DNA from: Streptomyces sp. NBRC 110611
GTDB taxonomy: Bacteria > Actinomycetota > Actinomycetes > Streptomycetales > Streptomycetaceae
DNA: 64,000 nucleotides
NCBI RefSeq assembly: GCF_001590865.1
Contig: NZ_BBUY01000009.1
Span: forward strand, 62,001-126,000
Reading direction: 5' to 3'
A program made the translations under genes and the position numbers. The notes beneath the pieces are model-generated. The model saw nothing but the letters and a program-made list of their open reading frames with translations, was not told the DNA's origin and made no database searches. Position 1 is the stretch's first letter. The number at the start of each line of letters is the position of its first letter. Of this stretch, positions 15,238 to 24,362 are shown piece by piece.

Positions 15238-15594
15238 GGCCAGTACCACCGCGGTGCCGTACGCGCATACCTCGGTGCCGACGTCCGCGGCTTCCGTGAC
15301 GTCGAAGCGGAACATCAGCACCGCGTTGGCACCGCGCGAGCGGGCCTGGTCCACCAGTCGTTCCATCGCCTGGTTACGGGTCTGGACGAGGGTCTTGGTC
15401 AGCCCTCGCAGCTCGCCGCCGACCAGTGACTTCAGGCCCGCGCCGATCTGGCTGCCGAGGTGCCGGGAGCGGACGGTCAGGCCGAAGACCTCGCCGATCA
15501 CTTTCTGCACGTAGAAGCCGGGTACGTCGTTCGTCGTCACGACGAGGACGTCGGAGCTCTCGTGCTGTCCGCCGCCGTACTCCTCGATGCCCAC
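15226..15594 (-). CDS. YbjQ/UPF0145 family protein
   Basis: 122 residues of the UPF0145 (YbjQ, putative heavy-metal-binding) family: VVTTNDVPGFYVQKVIGEVF GLTVRS, QTRNQAMERLVDQARSRGAN AVLMFRFD and EVCAYGTAVVL. Family members form pentamers; no enzymatic role is established. GTG 15594 is preceded by a perfect AAGGAGGTG, which fixes the start. It stands alone between tipA and the divergently transcribed dedA-type gene. Confidence 0.85.
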   Translation of the reverse strand: MGIEEYGGGQHESSDVLVVTTNDVPGFYVQKVIGEVFGLTVRSRHLGSQIGAGLKSLVGGELRGLTKTLVQTRNQAMERLVDQARSRGANAVLMFRFDVTEAADVGTEVCAYGTAVVLAPRS

Positions 15595-15873
15595 GGGGTT
15601 GCACCTCCTTGTGAGGCCGGGTGCCGCGTCGTGTCCCTTGTGGGGACGCCTTGCGTCCCCTTGTGGCCAGCATCACCCGGTTCGGGGAGTACGGCCAGCG
15701 GTCGGGGAGCGGTCGGGTGGTGGCCCGGGGACCGGTTGGAACCGAACGGGGGCATCCGGCGTTGATAGTTTTGGGCCGCAACCGCGCCTGCACCCCTTTC
15801 GTGACCCTCGTGACCCCCGTGCGCATGATCCGGCCGCACGATCCGGCGCCCTCGACCCAGGAGCCTTCACCCC
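15595..15873. other. Intergenic promoter space
   Basis: 279 bases between divergent genes. I see the ribosome-binding site of the YbjQ-type gene at 15604-15612, a direct repeat of GGGGACGCCTTGCGTCCC type near 15642-15660 that forms a small hairpin, and the AGGAG before DedA. No other conserved element was found. Confidence 0.5.
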
Positions 15874-16587
15874 GTGAATACTCTCGCGCTCGGCCCCCAG
15901 TGGCTGACCCAGTTGCTGGACGCGAACTACTGGATCACGACCTTCGGCCTGATCGGCGTGGTGCTCGTCGTCTTCGCGGAGTCCGGACTGCTGATCGGCT
16001 TCTTCCTGCCGGGTGACTCGCTGCTGTTCACCACCGGCCTGCTGGTGACGGCGGGCAAGATCGACAAGCCGCTGTGGCTGGTGTGCACCCTGGTGGTGCT
16101 GGCCGCCATCGTGGGCGATCAGGTCGGCTATCTCTTCGGCCGCAAGGTCGGCCCGTCGCTCTTCAAGCGGCCCGATTCGCGGCTGTTCAAGCAGGAGAAC
16201 GTCGAGAAGGCCCAGGTCTTCTTCGACAAGCACGGCCCGAAGTCGCTGATCCTGGCCCGGTTCGTGCCGATCGTGCGGACGTTCACGCCGATCATCGCGG
16301 GCGTGAGCCGGATGAACTACCGCTCCTTCATCACCTTCAACGTCGTCGGCGGTCTGCTGTGGGGCGCGGGGGTCACGCTGCTGGGCGCCGCGCTGGGCAA
16401 CATCGAGTTCGTCCACAAGAACATCGAGTTCATCCTCGTGGGGATCGTGGTGATCTCCGTGGTGCCGGTCGTCATCGAGTACCTGCGGGCCCGCGGCAAG
16501 GCGAAGAAGGCGGGTCCGGCGGCCGCGGCGGGGGCCCCCGCCCCCGCCCAGGAGCCCGTACGGCGCGGGCGCCACGCCAAGCGCTGA
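15874..16587 (+). CDS. DedA-family membrane protein
   Basis: 237 residues. The DedA/SNARE-associated core is clear: VVFAESGLLIGFFLPGDSLL near residue 30, GDQVGYLFGRKVG near 83, ARFVPIVRTFTPIIAGVSRM NY near 129-150, and four or five membrane helices. DedA proteins help flip phospholipid carriers such as undecaprenyl phosphate or PE across the membrane. The last 40 residues are a basic Ala/Pro tail. GTG 15874 has AGGAG about 9-10 bases upstream. The ThrE-type gene downstream, on the same strand, is about 200 bp away. Confidence 0.88.
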   Translation: MNTLALGPQWLTQLLDANYWITTFGLIGVVLVVFAESGLLIGFFLPGDSLLFTTGLLVTAGKIDKPLWLVCTLVVLAAIVGDQVGYLFGRKVGPSLFKRPDSRLFKQENVEKAQVFFDKHGPKSLILARFVPIVRTFTPIIAGVSRMNYRSFITFNVVGGLLWGAGVTLLGAALGNIEFVHKNIEFILVGIVVISVVPVVIEYLRARGKAKKAGPAAAAGAPAPAQEPVRRGRHAKR

Positions 16588-16789
16588 CGCCGCGCCGGGA
16601 CAGGCGCTGACGCCCGCGCCGGGCCGACGGTCCGCCGTGGGCGGGGCCGGTGGGGGCCCGTGGGGGCCGGAGTGAGTGGTCGCGGGAGCCCGGGGAAGGT
16701 GTGCCCCGGGTGCGCACGGTGTTGCGGCATCGGGCATCGTGTGTGTGAACCACCCTCAGGAGGCCCTCGAAGAGCAGGAGCGACAACCC

Positions 16790-18496
16790 GTGGCGTCGGA
16801 TCCGCATGCACCGGAGTCGGGTGGCGGGCCGGAGGACCGTAAGCCGTCTTCGGACGAGGCGCACTCGGCCTTCACCCCGCCGCTCGGTGTCCCCTGCCCG
16901 CCGCTTCCCGAGGACGAGCACCCGACCTCCGAGTTCGCCCTCCCCGCTGGTGTGCGCCCGGAGGCGCCGGCCGAGGAGGAGGGTTCCGCGTTCGTGCCGC
17001 CCGGCAGCACCACGGGACAGACCCCGCTGCCGGCGCCCGTCGGTGCCACGGCCATGAGCACGGCGTTCACCCCGCCGCACGGCATACCGGCCATCCGCCT
17101 GACCAAGGAAGCCCCGTGGCAGGACCGGATGCGGACGATGCTGCGGATGCCGGTGGGGGAGCGGCCGGTGCCCGAGCGGCGGGCGGCCGAGGAGGAGGAG
17201 ACCGGCCCGGCCGTGCCGCGGGTGCTCGACCTGACGCTCCGCATCGGCGAGATCCTGCTGGCCGGCGGCGAGGGCGCGGAGGACGTCGAGGCCGCGATGT
17301 TCGGGGTCGCGCACGCCTACGGGCTGGAGCGGGTCGAGCCGACGGCCACCTTCACCCTGCTGTCGATCTCGTACCAGCCGTCGCTGATCGACGACCCGGT
17401 CACGGCCAGCCGGACGGTGCGGCGCCGCGGTGCCGACTACACCCGGCTGTCCGCGGTCTTCCGGCTCATCGACGAGATCGCCACCGAGGGCATCACCCTC
17501 GAAGAGGCCTACCGCGGCCTCGCCGCGATCCGGCGGAACCGCCACCCCTACCCGAGCTGGGCGCTGACGCTGGCCTCCGGGCTGCTCTCCGGCGCCGCGT
17601 CGATGCTGGTCGGCGGCGGGCTGCCGGTGTTCATCGCGGCCGCGGTGGGCTCGATCCTCGGCGACCGGCTGGCGTGGCTGGCGTCCGGGCGGGGGCTGCC
17701 GGAGTTCTACCAGTTCGTGGTCGCCGCGATGCCGCCCGCGGCGGTCGGTATCGCCCTCGCCGCGGCGCACGCCGAGGTGCAGGCGTCCGCGGTGATCACC
17801 GGTGGGCTGTTCGCGCTGATCCCGGGGCGGGCGCTGGTCGCCGGGGTGCACGACGGGCTGACGGGCTACTACATCACCGCCGCCGCCCGGCTGCTGGAGG
17901 TCGGCTACCTCATCGTCGGCATCGTCGTCGGCGTGCTCAGCGTGCTCTACATCGGGCTGCGGCTGAATCCCGACCTCAAGGGCAAGGGGCTCAGCCCGGA
18001 GCAGGCGCTGCCGTCGTACAACGAGCCGCTGGTGCAGATCACCGCCGCCATGCTGCTGGCGCTGGCGTTCTGTGTGCTGCTTCAGCAGGAACGTCACACC
18101 GTGGCATTCGCGACGCTGAACGGCGGGGTGGCCTGGGTGGTGTACGGGGCCCTGGCCAACGTCGTCGGCCTCAACCCGGTGCCGTCCACCGCCATCGCGG
18201 CCGGACTGGTCGGCCTCTTCGGCCAGTTGCTCTCCCGGTACCGCTACGCGTCGGCGCTGCCGTACGTCACCGCCGCGATCGGCCCGCTGCTGCCCGGTAG
18301 CGCCACCTACTTCGGCCTGCTCAACTTCGCCCAGGGGCACTTGCCGCAGGGCCTCGCGTCCCTGGTGACGGCCGCCTCGCTGGCGCTGGCCATCGCGGTC
18401 GGGGTCAACCTCGGTGCCGAGGTCGCGCGGCTGTTCCTGCACGCGCCCGTGGGGGAGGGCGCCCGGCGCGCGGCGAAGCGCACGCGCGGGTTCTAG
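16790..18496 (+). CDS. Threonine/serine exporter family protein (ThrE-like)
   Basis: 568 residues. The first 150 are a hydrophilic, Pro/Glu-rich region with AFTPP-type repeats (SAFTPPLGVPCPPLP, SAFVPPG, TAFTPPHGIP). The membrane part follows: a DUF1212/ThrE domain (IGEILLAGGEGAEDVEAAMF, then four to five helices) and a DUF3815/ThrE_2 domain with further helices. Homologues export threonine and serine using the proton gradient. GTG 16790 with AGGAG 9 bases upstream is chosen; GTG 16745 in the same frame is an alternative. It ends before a strong bidirectional terminator. Confidence 0.85.
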   Translation: MASDPHAPESGGGPEDRKPSSDEAHSAFTPPLGVPCPPLPEDEHPTSEFALPAGVRPEAPAEEEGSAFVPPGSTTGQTPLPAPVGATAMSTAFTPPHGIPAIRLTKEAPWQDRMRTMLRMPVGERPVPERRAAEEEETGPAVPRVLDLTLRIGEILLAGGEGAEDVEAAMFGVAHAYGLERVEPTATFTLLSISYQPSLIDDPVTASRTVRRRGADYTRLSAVFRLIDEIATEGITLEEAYRGLAAIRRNRHPYPSWALTLASGLLSGAASMLVGGGLPVFIAAAVGSILGDRLAWLASGRGLPEFYQFVVAAMPPAAVGIALAAAHAEVQASAVITGGLFALIPGRALVAGVHDGLTGYYITAAARLLEVGYLIVGIVVGVLSVLYIGLRLNPDLKGKGLSPEQALPSYNEPLVQITAAMLLALAFCVLLQQERHTVAFATLNGGVAWVVYGALANVVGLNPVPSTAIAAGLVGLFGQLLSRYRYASALPYVTAAIGPLLPGSATYFGLLNFAQGHLPQGLASLVTAASLALAIAVGVNLGAEVARLFLHAPVGEGARRAAKRTRGF

Positions 18497-18547
18497 CTGC
18501 CCGCGGGACCCGCGGGACCTGCGGGACCCCTGGGCCCCGGATGCACG

Positions 18548-18577
18548 ACGGGCGGCACCTGACTGGGTGCCGCCCGT
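18548..18577. terminator. Bidirectional terminator between ThrE-like gene and ppa
   Basis: A perfect 12-bp stem, ACGGGCGGCACC with GGTGCCGCCCGT, and a 6-base loop (18560-18565), placed between convergent genes. Confidence 0.85.
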
Positions 18578-18667
18578 TCGCGTACGAAAATCAGCGCGTC
18601 ATTCAGCGTGTCGATCAGTGCGCCGGTGCGCGCTTCAGACCGTCAGAGACCTCTTCGAGGTCAGAGG

Positions 18668-19159
18668 TCAGTGACCGCCCTGCGCCTCGAAGCGCTTGTA
18701 CGAGTGCTCGATCTCGGCCTCGGCGTCCGTGCGGCCGACCCAGTTGGCGCCCTCGACGGACTTACCGGGCTCCAGGTCCTTGTAGACCTCGAAGAAGTGC
18801 TGGATCTCCAGGCGGTCGAACTCCGACACGTGGTGGATGTCGCGGAGGTGCTCCACCCGCGGGTCGGACGCCGGGACACACAGCAGCTTGTCGTCGCCGC
18901 CGGCCTCGTCGGTCATCCGGAACATGCCGATGGCGCGGCACTTGATGAGACAGCCGGGGAACGTCGGCTCGTCGAGGATGACCAGCGCGTCCAGCGGGTC
19001 GCCGTCCTCGCCCAGGGTGTTCTCCACGAAGCCGTAGTCGGCCGGGTAGCTGGTCGAGGTGAAGAGTCGACGGTCCAGGCGGATCCGACCGGTCTCGTGG
19101 TCGACCTCGTACTTGTTCCGCGACCCCTTCGGGATCTCGATGGTGACGTCGAACTCCAC
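18668..19159 (-). CDS. ppa: Inorganic pyrophosphatase
   Basis: 163 residues, the family I soluble pyrophosphatase of actinobacteria. It hydrolyses PPi to phosphate and so drives biosynthetic reactions. The start MEFDVTIEIPKGSRNKYE-type sequence (here GTG, VEFDV) is standard, and the active-site signature DGDPLDALVI is present, with further residues in YPADYGFVENTL. GTG 19159 is chosen over an upstream ATG because GGAGGA lies 7 bases before it. The gene is divergent from dac. Confidence 0.95.
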   Translation of the reverse strand: MEFDVTIEIPKGSRNKYEVDHETGRIRLDRRLFTSTSYPADYGFVENTLGEDGDPLDALVILDEPTFPGCLIKCRAIGMFRMTDEAGGDDKLLCVPASDPRVEHLRDIHHVSEFDRLEIQHFFEVYKDLEPGKSVEGANWVGRTDAEAEIEHSYKRFEAQGGH

Positions 19160-19245
19160 GGGTGGCTCCTCCATGATCAGCACATAGTTCTGGTGATTAA
19201 GTGTCCCTCACGCAGGTGTGTGGTCGCGAAAGGGGCTGGTCCGAG

Positions 19246-20823
19246 GTGCCGGAGACCGGAAAGTGGCAGGTCAGATGGCAGTCGGTGCACCGATCCGCGC
19301 GGACGGCGACGCATGCGGCGGGGCGCACCGCCCGTACGGCGGCCGCCTCGGCACGGCAGGCCTGGCGGGCCGCACCGCGTCACACCCGGCAGACCTGGCG
19401 GCTGACGGTGGTCTCCGCGGCCACCGGCCTGGCGGTGGCGCTCGTCGCGGTGGCGGCGGCCGGCCCGTGGGACTCCGGCCAGCGTAGGGCGGAACGGGCG
19501 GCAGCGGCGGTGATGGACGGCGCCAGTGGCGAGCATCACGCCGCGGATCCCGGGAGTGGGCCCAGCGCCCCGCCCGTGCTGCCCGCGCTCGGCGGGCGGG
19601 CAGCCGGTGCCGGGGGCCGGGGTGCGGCGCCCGCCCCCACCGCTGCGGGGCTGGCCGACGCCCTCGAACCGCTCCTGAAGGACCCGGCGCTGGGGCCGGT
19701 GCGCACCGCCTCGGTCATCGACGTCGCGGCCGGCCGGGAGATCTTCGGCGCCGGCCAGGGCACCGCCGTCACCCCGGCCTCCACGGTCAAGCTCGCCACC
19801 GGCGTCGCCGCGCTCGCCGCCCGCGGCCCCGACCACCGCATCGAGACCACCGTCGTCATGGCCGGTGCGGACCGCCTCGTGCTCGTCGGCGGCGGGGACC
19901 CGACGCTCACCGCGCGCGCCCCGAAGCGGAGCGGCGAGGAGCAGCCCGCGAGCCTGCGTGCCCTGGCCGACGACACCGCCCGCGCGCTGGCCCGGCGCCA
20001 CGTCGGCCGGATCAGCCTCGGCTACGACACCTCCGCGTACTCGGGCCCGGTGGAGCACTCCATCGGCCCGAACGAGAACATCGCCCCGGTCACCGCCCTG
20101 ATGGTCGACGAGGCCCGCCTCGACGGCAGCGAGCACGGGACCGCGCCCCGCGAGTCCGATCCGGCCCGCGCCGCGGCCGCGACCTTCGCCGAGCTGCTCG
20201 GCGAGCGCGGCATCACGGTGGACGGCGCCCCCGCCCCGGCCTCGGCGCCGAAGGGCGCCGGTGAGCGGATCGCGGTCGTCCGCTCGCTCCCCGTCTCCTC
20301 CCTCGTGGAGCGGATGCTCACCTACTCCGACAACGACATCGCCGAGGCGCTGGCCCGCCAGACCGCGCTCGCCGCACGTCAGCCGGCCAGCTTCGCCGGC
20401 GCGGCCAGGGCCGTGCGCACCGCCCTCGAACGCCTCCGGCTGCCGCTGACCGGCGCGGTCTTCGCCGACGGCAGCGGCCTGGACCGCAAGGACAAGGTCT
20501 CCGCCGCGCTCCTCTCCCGCCTCCTGCTGGAGGCCGCGGCGCCCGGCCGCCCTGCGCTGCGTCCGGTGGTCACCGGGCTCCCGGTGGCCGCCTTCACCGG
20601 CACGCTCAGCCGCCGCTACGCGGGCGAGAGCGCCGGCGCCGGCACCGTACGCGCCAAGACGGGCACGCTCACCGGTGTGAACACGCTGGCCGGCACCGTC
20701 GTCGACGCCGACGGCCGCCTCCTGGCCTTCTCGTTCATGACCTCGGGGACGGAGGGCGCGGAGGGCGCGCAGGAGGCCCTGGACAAGCTGGCCTCCGCCG
20801 TGGCGAACTGCGGCTGCCGGTAG
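19246..20823 (+). CDS. dac: D-alanyl-D-alanine carboxypeptidase, S13 (PBP4) family
   Basis: 525 residues. A basic N-terminal stretch and one membrane anchor (LTVVSAATGLAVALVAVAAA, about 53-72) place the enzyme outside the membrane. All three penicillin-binding motifs are present: S179-T-V-K182, S361-D-N363 and K471-T-G. The enzyme trims D-alanine from peptidoglycan stem peptides. A Gly/Ala/Pro linker (about 85-135) separates anchor and domain. GTG 19246 is used; the frame is open to 19201. The downstream gene is a metallopeptidase on the same strand after 264 bp. Confidence 0.92.
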   Translation: MPETGKWQVRWQSVHRSARTATHAAGRTARTAAASARQAWRAAPRHTRQTWRLTVVSAATGLAVALVAVAAAGPWDSGQRRAERAAAAVMDGASGEHHAADPGSGPSAPPVLPALGGRAAGAGGRGAAPAPTAAGLADALEPLLKDPALGPVRTASVIDVAAGREIFGAGQGTAVTPASTVKLATGVAALAARGPDHRIETTVVMAGADRLVLVGGGDPTLTARAPKRSGEEQPASLRALADDTARALARRHVGRISLGYDTSAYSGPVEHSIGPNENIAPVTALMVDEARLDGSEHGTAPRESDPARAAAATFAELLGERGITVDGAPAPASAPKGAGERIAVVRSLPVSSLVERMLTYSDNDIAEALARQTALAARQPASFAGAARAVRTALERLRLPLTGAVFADGSGLDRKDKVSAALLSRLLLEAAAPGRPALRPVVTGLPVAAFTGTLSRRYAGESAGAGTVRAKTGTLTGVNTLAGTVVDADGRLLAFSFMTSGTEGAEGAQEALDKLASAVANCGCR

Positions 20824-21087
20824 CTCTTCTCCGTACGGGCAGCGGACCACTCCCTCCACCCCCACTCAGGGTTTTTTCCTCCCACTCCCGGGAGGGGCCG
20901 CTCCGCAGGACGCCAGTCCGGAGGCGCGGCCCCGCACCCGACCCACCCACGCCCGCCGCAGGCGCAACGGCGAAACGGAAGGTACGGCGCCGCAGACGAC
21001 AACGTGGGAAGCAAGCCAAGCGCAGCGACTACGCAGCGACTACGTGGGCGGCTGTTCCCGGGCGGGGCGCCCACGTACCGTGAAGCC

Positions 21088-22272
21088 ATGACGAGCATCG
21101 GTGGGACCGAGATGGTCGACTGGAATCTCGCGGTCGCGACCGCGACGCGGTTCGTGCGGCCGGGGCCGGAGGTGAGCCGGGACGAGGCGCGGGCGATCGT
21201 CGCCGAGCTGCGGCGGCACGCCAAGTCGTCCGAGGAGCACGTGCGCGCGTTCACGCGGATGGCGCAGCCCGGTGCGACGGGTGAGGAGCGGCCCGGTGCG
21301 ACGGGCGGCGGTCCGCCGGAGGGCGCACCGCACGACACACCGGTCCTGGTCGTGGACCGGCCCGGCTGGATCAGGGCCAATGTCGCCGGGTTCCGGGCGG
21401 TGCTCAAGCCGCTGCTGGCCAAGATGGAGGACCGGCGCGCGGCGGTGCCCGGGGGCGCGGTGCTCGGCGCGGTCGGCGGCAAGGTGACCGGCGTGGAGCT
21501 GGGGATGCTGCTGTCGTTCCTGGCGTCGCGGGTGCTGGGCCAGTACGAGACCTTCGCCCCGCCGTCCCGGGACCTGCCGGCCGGGGCACAGGGCGGGCGG
21601 CTGCTGCTGGTGGCGCCGAATATCGTCCACGTCGAGCGCGAGCTGGAGGTGGCGCCGCACGACTTCCGGCTGTGGGTGTGCCTGCACGAGGAGACCCACC
21701 GGACCCAGTTCACGGCCGTGCCCTGGCTGCGGGACCACGTCGAGGGGGAGATCCAGTCGTTCCTCGCGGAGACCGACATCGATCCGGGGACGCTCCTGGA
21801 GCGGCTGCGGGAGGCCGCCCAGTCGCTGGCCGGGGCGAAGCCCGAGGGGGAGGAGGGCGAGGACGGCAGCCGGTCGATCGTGGATCTGGTGCAGACGCCG
21901 GCGCAGCGGGAGATCCTCGGGCGGCTGACGGCGGTGATGTCCCTGCTGGAGGGGCACGCCGACTACGTGATGGACGGCGTGGGTCCGGATGTCGTGCCGT
22001 CGGTCGCGGAGATCCGGGAGAAGTTCCAGAAGCGCCGGGCCAGCGGTGCCGGACGGCTCGACCTGGCGCTGCGTAAACTGCTCGGGCTGGACGCCAAGCT
22101 GCGGCAGTACCGCGACGGCGAGCGGTTCGTCCGGTCCGTCGTCGAGGAGGTGGGCATGGACGGCTTCAACCGGGTGTGGACGTCGCCGAACACTCTCCCC
22201 ACCAAACAAGAGATCGCCAAACCGGCGGACTGGATCGCGCGGGTGCACCGCAAAGCGGACGGGGCACCGTAG
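21088..22272 (+). CDS. Zincin-like metallopeptidase (coenzyme F420-associated family)
   Basis: 394 residues. The zinc site HEETHRTQF is at about residues 202-210, with a downstream EGHADYVMDGV that would give the third ligand. It begins MVDWNLAVATATRFVRPGP-like, typical of the actinobacterial family annotated as zinc-dependent metalloprotease or F420 biosynthesis-associated protein. Its substrate is not known. ATG 21088 is used although the frame is open upstream. It lies between dac and tilS on the same strand, an arrangement common in Streptomyces. Confidence 0.85.
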   Translation: MTSIGGTEMVDWNLAVATATRFVRPGPEVSRDEARAIVAELRRHAKSSEEHVRAFTRMAQPGATGEERPGATGGGPPEGAPHDTPVLVVDRPGWIRANVAGFRAVLKPLLAKMEDRRAAVPGGAVLGAVGGKVTGVELGMLLSFLASRVLGQYETFAPPSRDLPAGAQGGRLLLVAPNIVHVERELEVAPHDFRLWVCLHEETHRTQFTAVPWLRDHVEGEIQSFLAETDIDPGTLLERLREAAQSLAGAKPEGEEGEDGSRSIVDLVQTPAQREILGRLTAVMSLLEGHADYVMDGVGPDVVPSVAEIREKFQKRRASGAGRLDLALRKLLGLDAKLRQYRDGERFVRSVVEEVGMDGFNRVWTSPNTLPTKQEIAKPADWIARVHRKADGAP

Positions 22273-22461
22273 GGGAACGTCGTGAGCTGGGCACGCCGCA
22301 CGGCAGAAGAGCGCCCCTTCATTCACCCGTCTGAGGGACCGTTGTCGATGGATAGGCGTGCAATGCTCGGGGAACCGCTCGCCTCTGTCACCATCTAGGC
22401 ACTCTGTGTGACGACGGGCCTCACCGGCCCGAGGCTCCCAGCTGAACGATTGGAAACGGAC

Positions 22462-23469
22462 ATGGGTCCCCATCCAGCGGTCGCCGCGATACGCCTGGCG
22501 GTCCGCCGCGTACTCCACGACGTGCTCAACCACCACTGCGCACAGGACCGGCACGAGCCCCCGCTCGTGCTCGCCGCGTGCTCCGGCGGCGCCGATTCGA
22601 TGGCGCTCGCCTCCGCTCTCGCGTTCGAGGCCCCCAAGCTGGGCGTCCGGGCCGGGGGCGTCACCGTCGACCACGGGCTTCAGGAGGGCTCCGACCTCCG
22701 TGCCGCCGAGGTCGCCCTGCGACTGCGGGCCCTGCGGCTCGACCCCGTAGAGGTCGTGTCCGTCAGCGTGGGCCGCGCCGGAGGGCCCGAGGCCGCCGCC
22801 CGGGACGCCCGCTACGCCGCTCTGGACGCGGCCGCCGAGCGCCATGGCGCCGCCGCCGTCCTCCTCGGCCACACCCGCGACGACCAGGCCGAAACGGTGC
22901 TCCTCGGCCTCGCCCGCGGCTCCGGCACCCGCTCGCTGTCCGGGATGGCCGCGAGCAGCGGACCGAGCGGCCGCTACCGCCGGCCCTTCCTGGACCTGGA
23001 CCGCCAGACCGCCCGCAAGGCCTGCCTGATCCAGTCGCTGCCCGTCTGGGACGACCCCCACAACTCCGATCCCGCGTACACCCGCTCCCGGCTGCGCCAC
23101 GAGGGGCTGCCCGCCCTGGAGAAGGCGCTCGGCAAGGGCGTCGTCGAGGCGCTGGCCCGCACGGCCCAGCTCTCCCGGGACGACGCCGACGCGCTCGACG
23201 CCTGGGCCGTCGCGGCCGAGGGAACGGTTCTGGACGACGCCGGCACCCTCGACGTCGCCGGCCTGTTCGCCCTGCCGTCCGCCGTGCGCCGCCGGGTGCT
23301 GCGCCGGGCGGTCATCGCCGCCGGTTCACCGCCCGGTTCGCTCTTCGCCCGCCACATCGAGGAAGTGGACCGGCTGATCACGGCCTGGCGCGGCCAGGGG
23401 GCCATCAATCTCCCCGGGCGCGTCGGGGTACGCCGCCAGGGTGGCAGACTTGTCATCCGGCAGGGCTGA
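22462..23469 (+). CDS. tilS: tRNA(Ile)-lysidine synthetase
   Basis: 335 residues. The PP-loop ATP pyrophosphatase motif SGGADS is at 41-46, and the TilS signatures DHGLQEGSD, LLGHTRDDQAETVLLGLARG SGTRSLSGM and NSDPAYTRSRLRHE follow. The enzyme attaches lysine to C34 of the tRNA that reads AUA, an essential step. ATG 22462 fits the family start. It is followed by hpt after 94 bp, the conserved tilS-hpt-ftsH order. Confidence 0.95.
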   Translation: MGPHPAVAAIRLAVRRVLHDVLNHHCAQDRHEPPLVLAACSGGADSMALASALAFEAPKLGVRAGGVTVDHGLQEGSDLRAAEVALRLRALRLDPVEVVSVSVGRAGGPEAAARDARYAALDAAAERHGAAAVLLGHTRDDQAETVLLGLARGSGTRSLSGMAASSGPSGRYRRPFLDLDRQTARKACLIQSLPVWDDPHNSDPAYTRSRLRHEGLPALEKALGKGVVEALARTAQLSRDDADALDAWAVAAEGTVLDDAGTLDVAGLFALPSAVRRRVLRRAVIAAGSPPGSLFARHIEEVDRLITAWRGQGAINLPGRVGVRRQGGRLVIRQG

Positions 23470-23563
23470 GCCGCAGACGCTGCCGTGCATCTGAAGTCTC
23501 ACGACTGACGTGGACCACGACCGACGTGAACACCGACTGACGTGAACACCGAACCGAGCGAGA

Positions 23564-24127
23564 GTGGCACGGGTGGACGACAAGGACATGGGCGCCGACC
23601 TTCAGTCGGTCCTCATCACCAAAGAAGAGATCGACGCGAAGCTGGCCGAGCTGGCCGCGAAGATCGACGCGGAGTACGCGGGCAAGGACCTGCTCATCGT
23701 CGGTGTCCTCAAGGGCGCGGTGATGGTGATGGCGGACCTGGCGCGCGCGCTGTCCACCCCCGTCACGATGGACTGGATGGCCGTGTCCTCCTACGGCGCG
23801 GGCACCCAGTCCTCCGGTGTGGTCCGCATCCTCAAGGACCTGGACACCGACATCAAGGGCAAGCACGTCCTGATCGTCGAGGACATCATCGACTCCGGCC
23901 TGACGCTGTCGTGGCTGCTGTCGAACCTCGGCTCGCGCGAGCCGGCCTCGCTGGAGGTGTGCACGCTGCTGCGCAAGCCGGACGCGGCCAAGGTCGCCAT
24001 CGACGTGAAGTGGATCGGCTTCGACATCCCCAACGAGTTCGTCGTGGGCTACGGCCTCGACTTCGCCGAGAAGTACCGCAACCTCCCCTTCGTCGGCACC
24101 CTCGCGCCCCAGGTCTACGGCGGCTGA
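23564..24127 (+). CDS. hpt: Hypoxanthine phosphoribosyltransferase
   Basis: 187 residues. The PRPP-binding loop VLIVEDIIDSGLTLSWLL is at about 105-122, and FDIPNEFVVGYGLDFAEKYRNLP near the end is the standard purine-binding and closing region. It salvages hypoxanthine and guanine to IMP and GMP. GTG 23564 is taken as start; GTG 23573 is equally possible and shortens the protein by 3 residues. It lies between tilS and ftsH and ends before a hairpin. Confidence 0.95.
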   Translation: MARVDDKDMGADLQSVLITKEEIDAKLAELAAKIDAEYAGKDLLIVGVLKGAVMVMADLARALSTPVTMDWMAVSSYGAGTQSSGVVRILKDLDTDIKGKHVLIVEDIIDSGLTLSWLLSNLGSREPASLEVCTLLRKPDAAKVAIDVKWIGFDIPNEFVVGYGLDFAEKYRNLPFVGTLAPQVYGG

Positions 24128-24143
24128 GGGGGCCGGAGCGGAC

Positions 24144-24172
24144 CGGCGGGAACCCTTCGGGGCTTCCCGCCG
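24144..24172. terminator. Terminator after hpt
   Basis: A 9-bp stem (CGGCGGGAA with TTCCCGCCG) topped by a short second stem closed by a TTCG-type loop, 17 bases after the hpt stop. It separates hpt from ftsH. Confidence 0.7.
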
Positions 24173-24362
24173 TTGGAGCAGGCGGAGGGGAATCCCGGCC
24201 GCATGTTCTCTCTCGGCGCAGGCGCCGGGTGACAATGCTGGGGTACCGTCCGAAGGCAGTCTGCTTTCGGGCCAGTAATACACCGTACGCACGACCAGCC
24301 CTCCCGAGGGCGTTGTGCCTCACTGTGGCAGGAGGGACGGGGCCGCACACGGCTCCGTATGG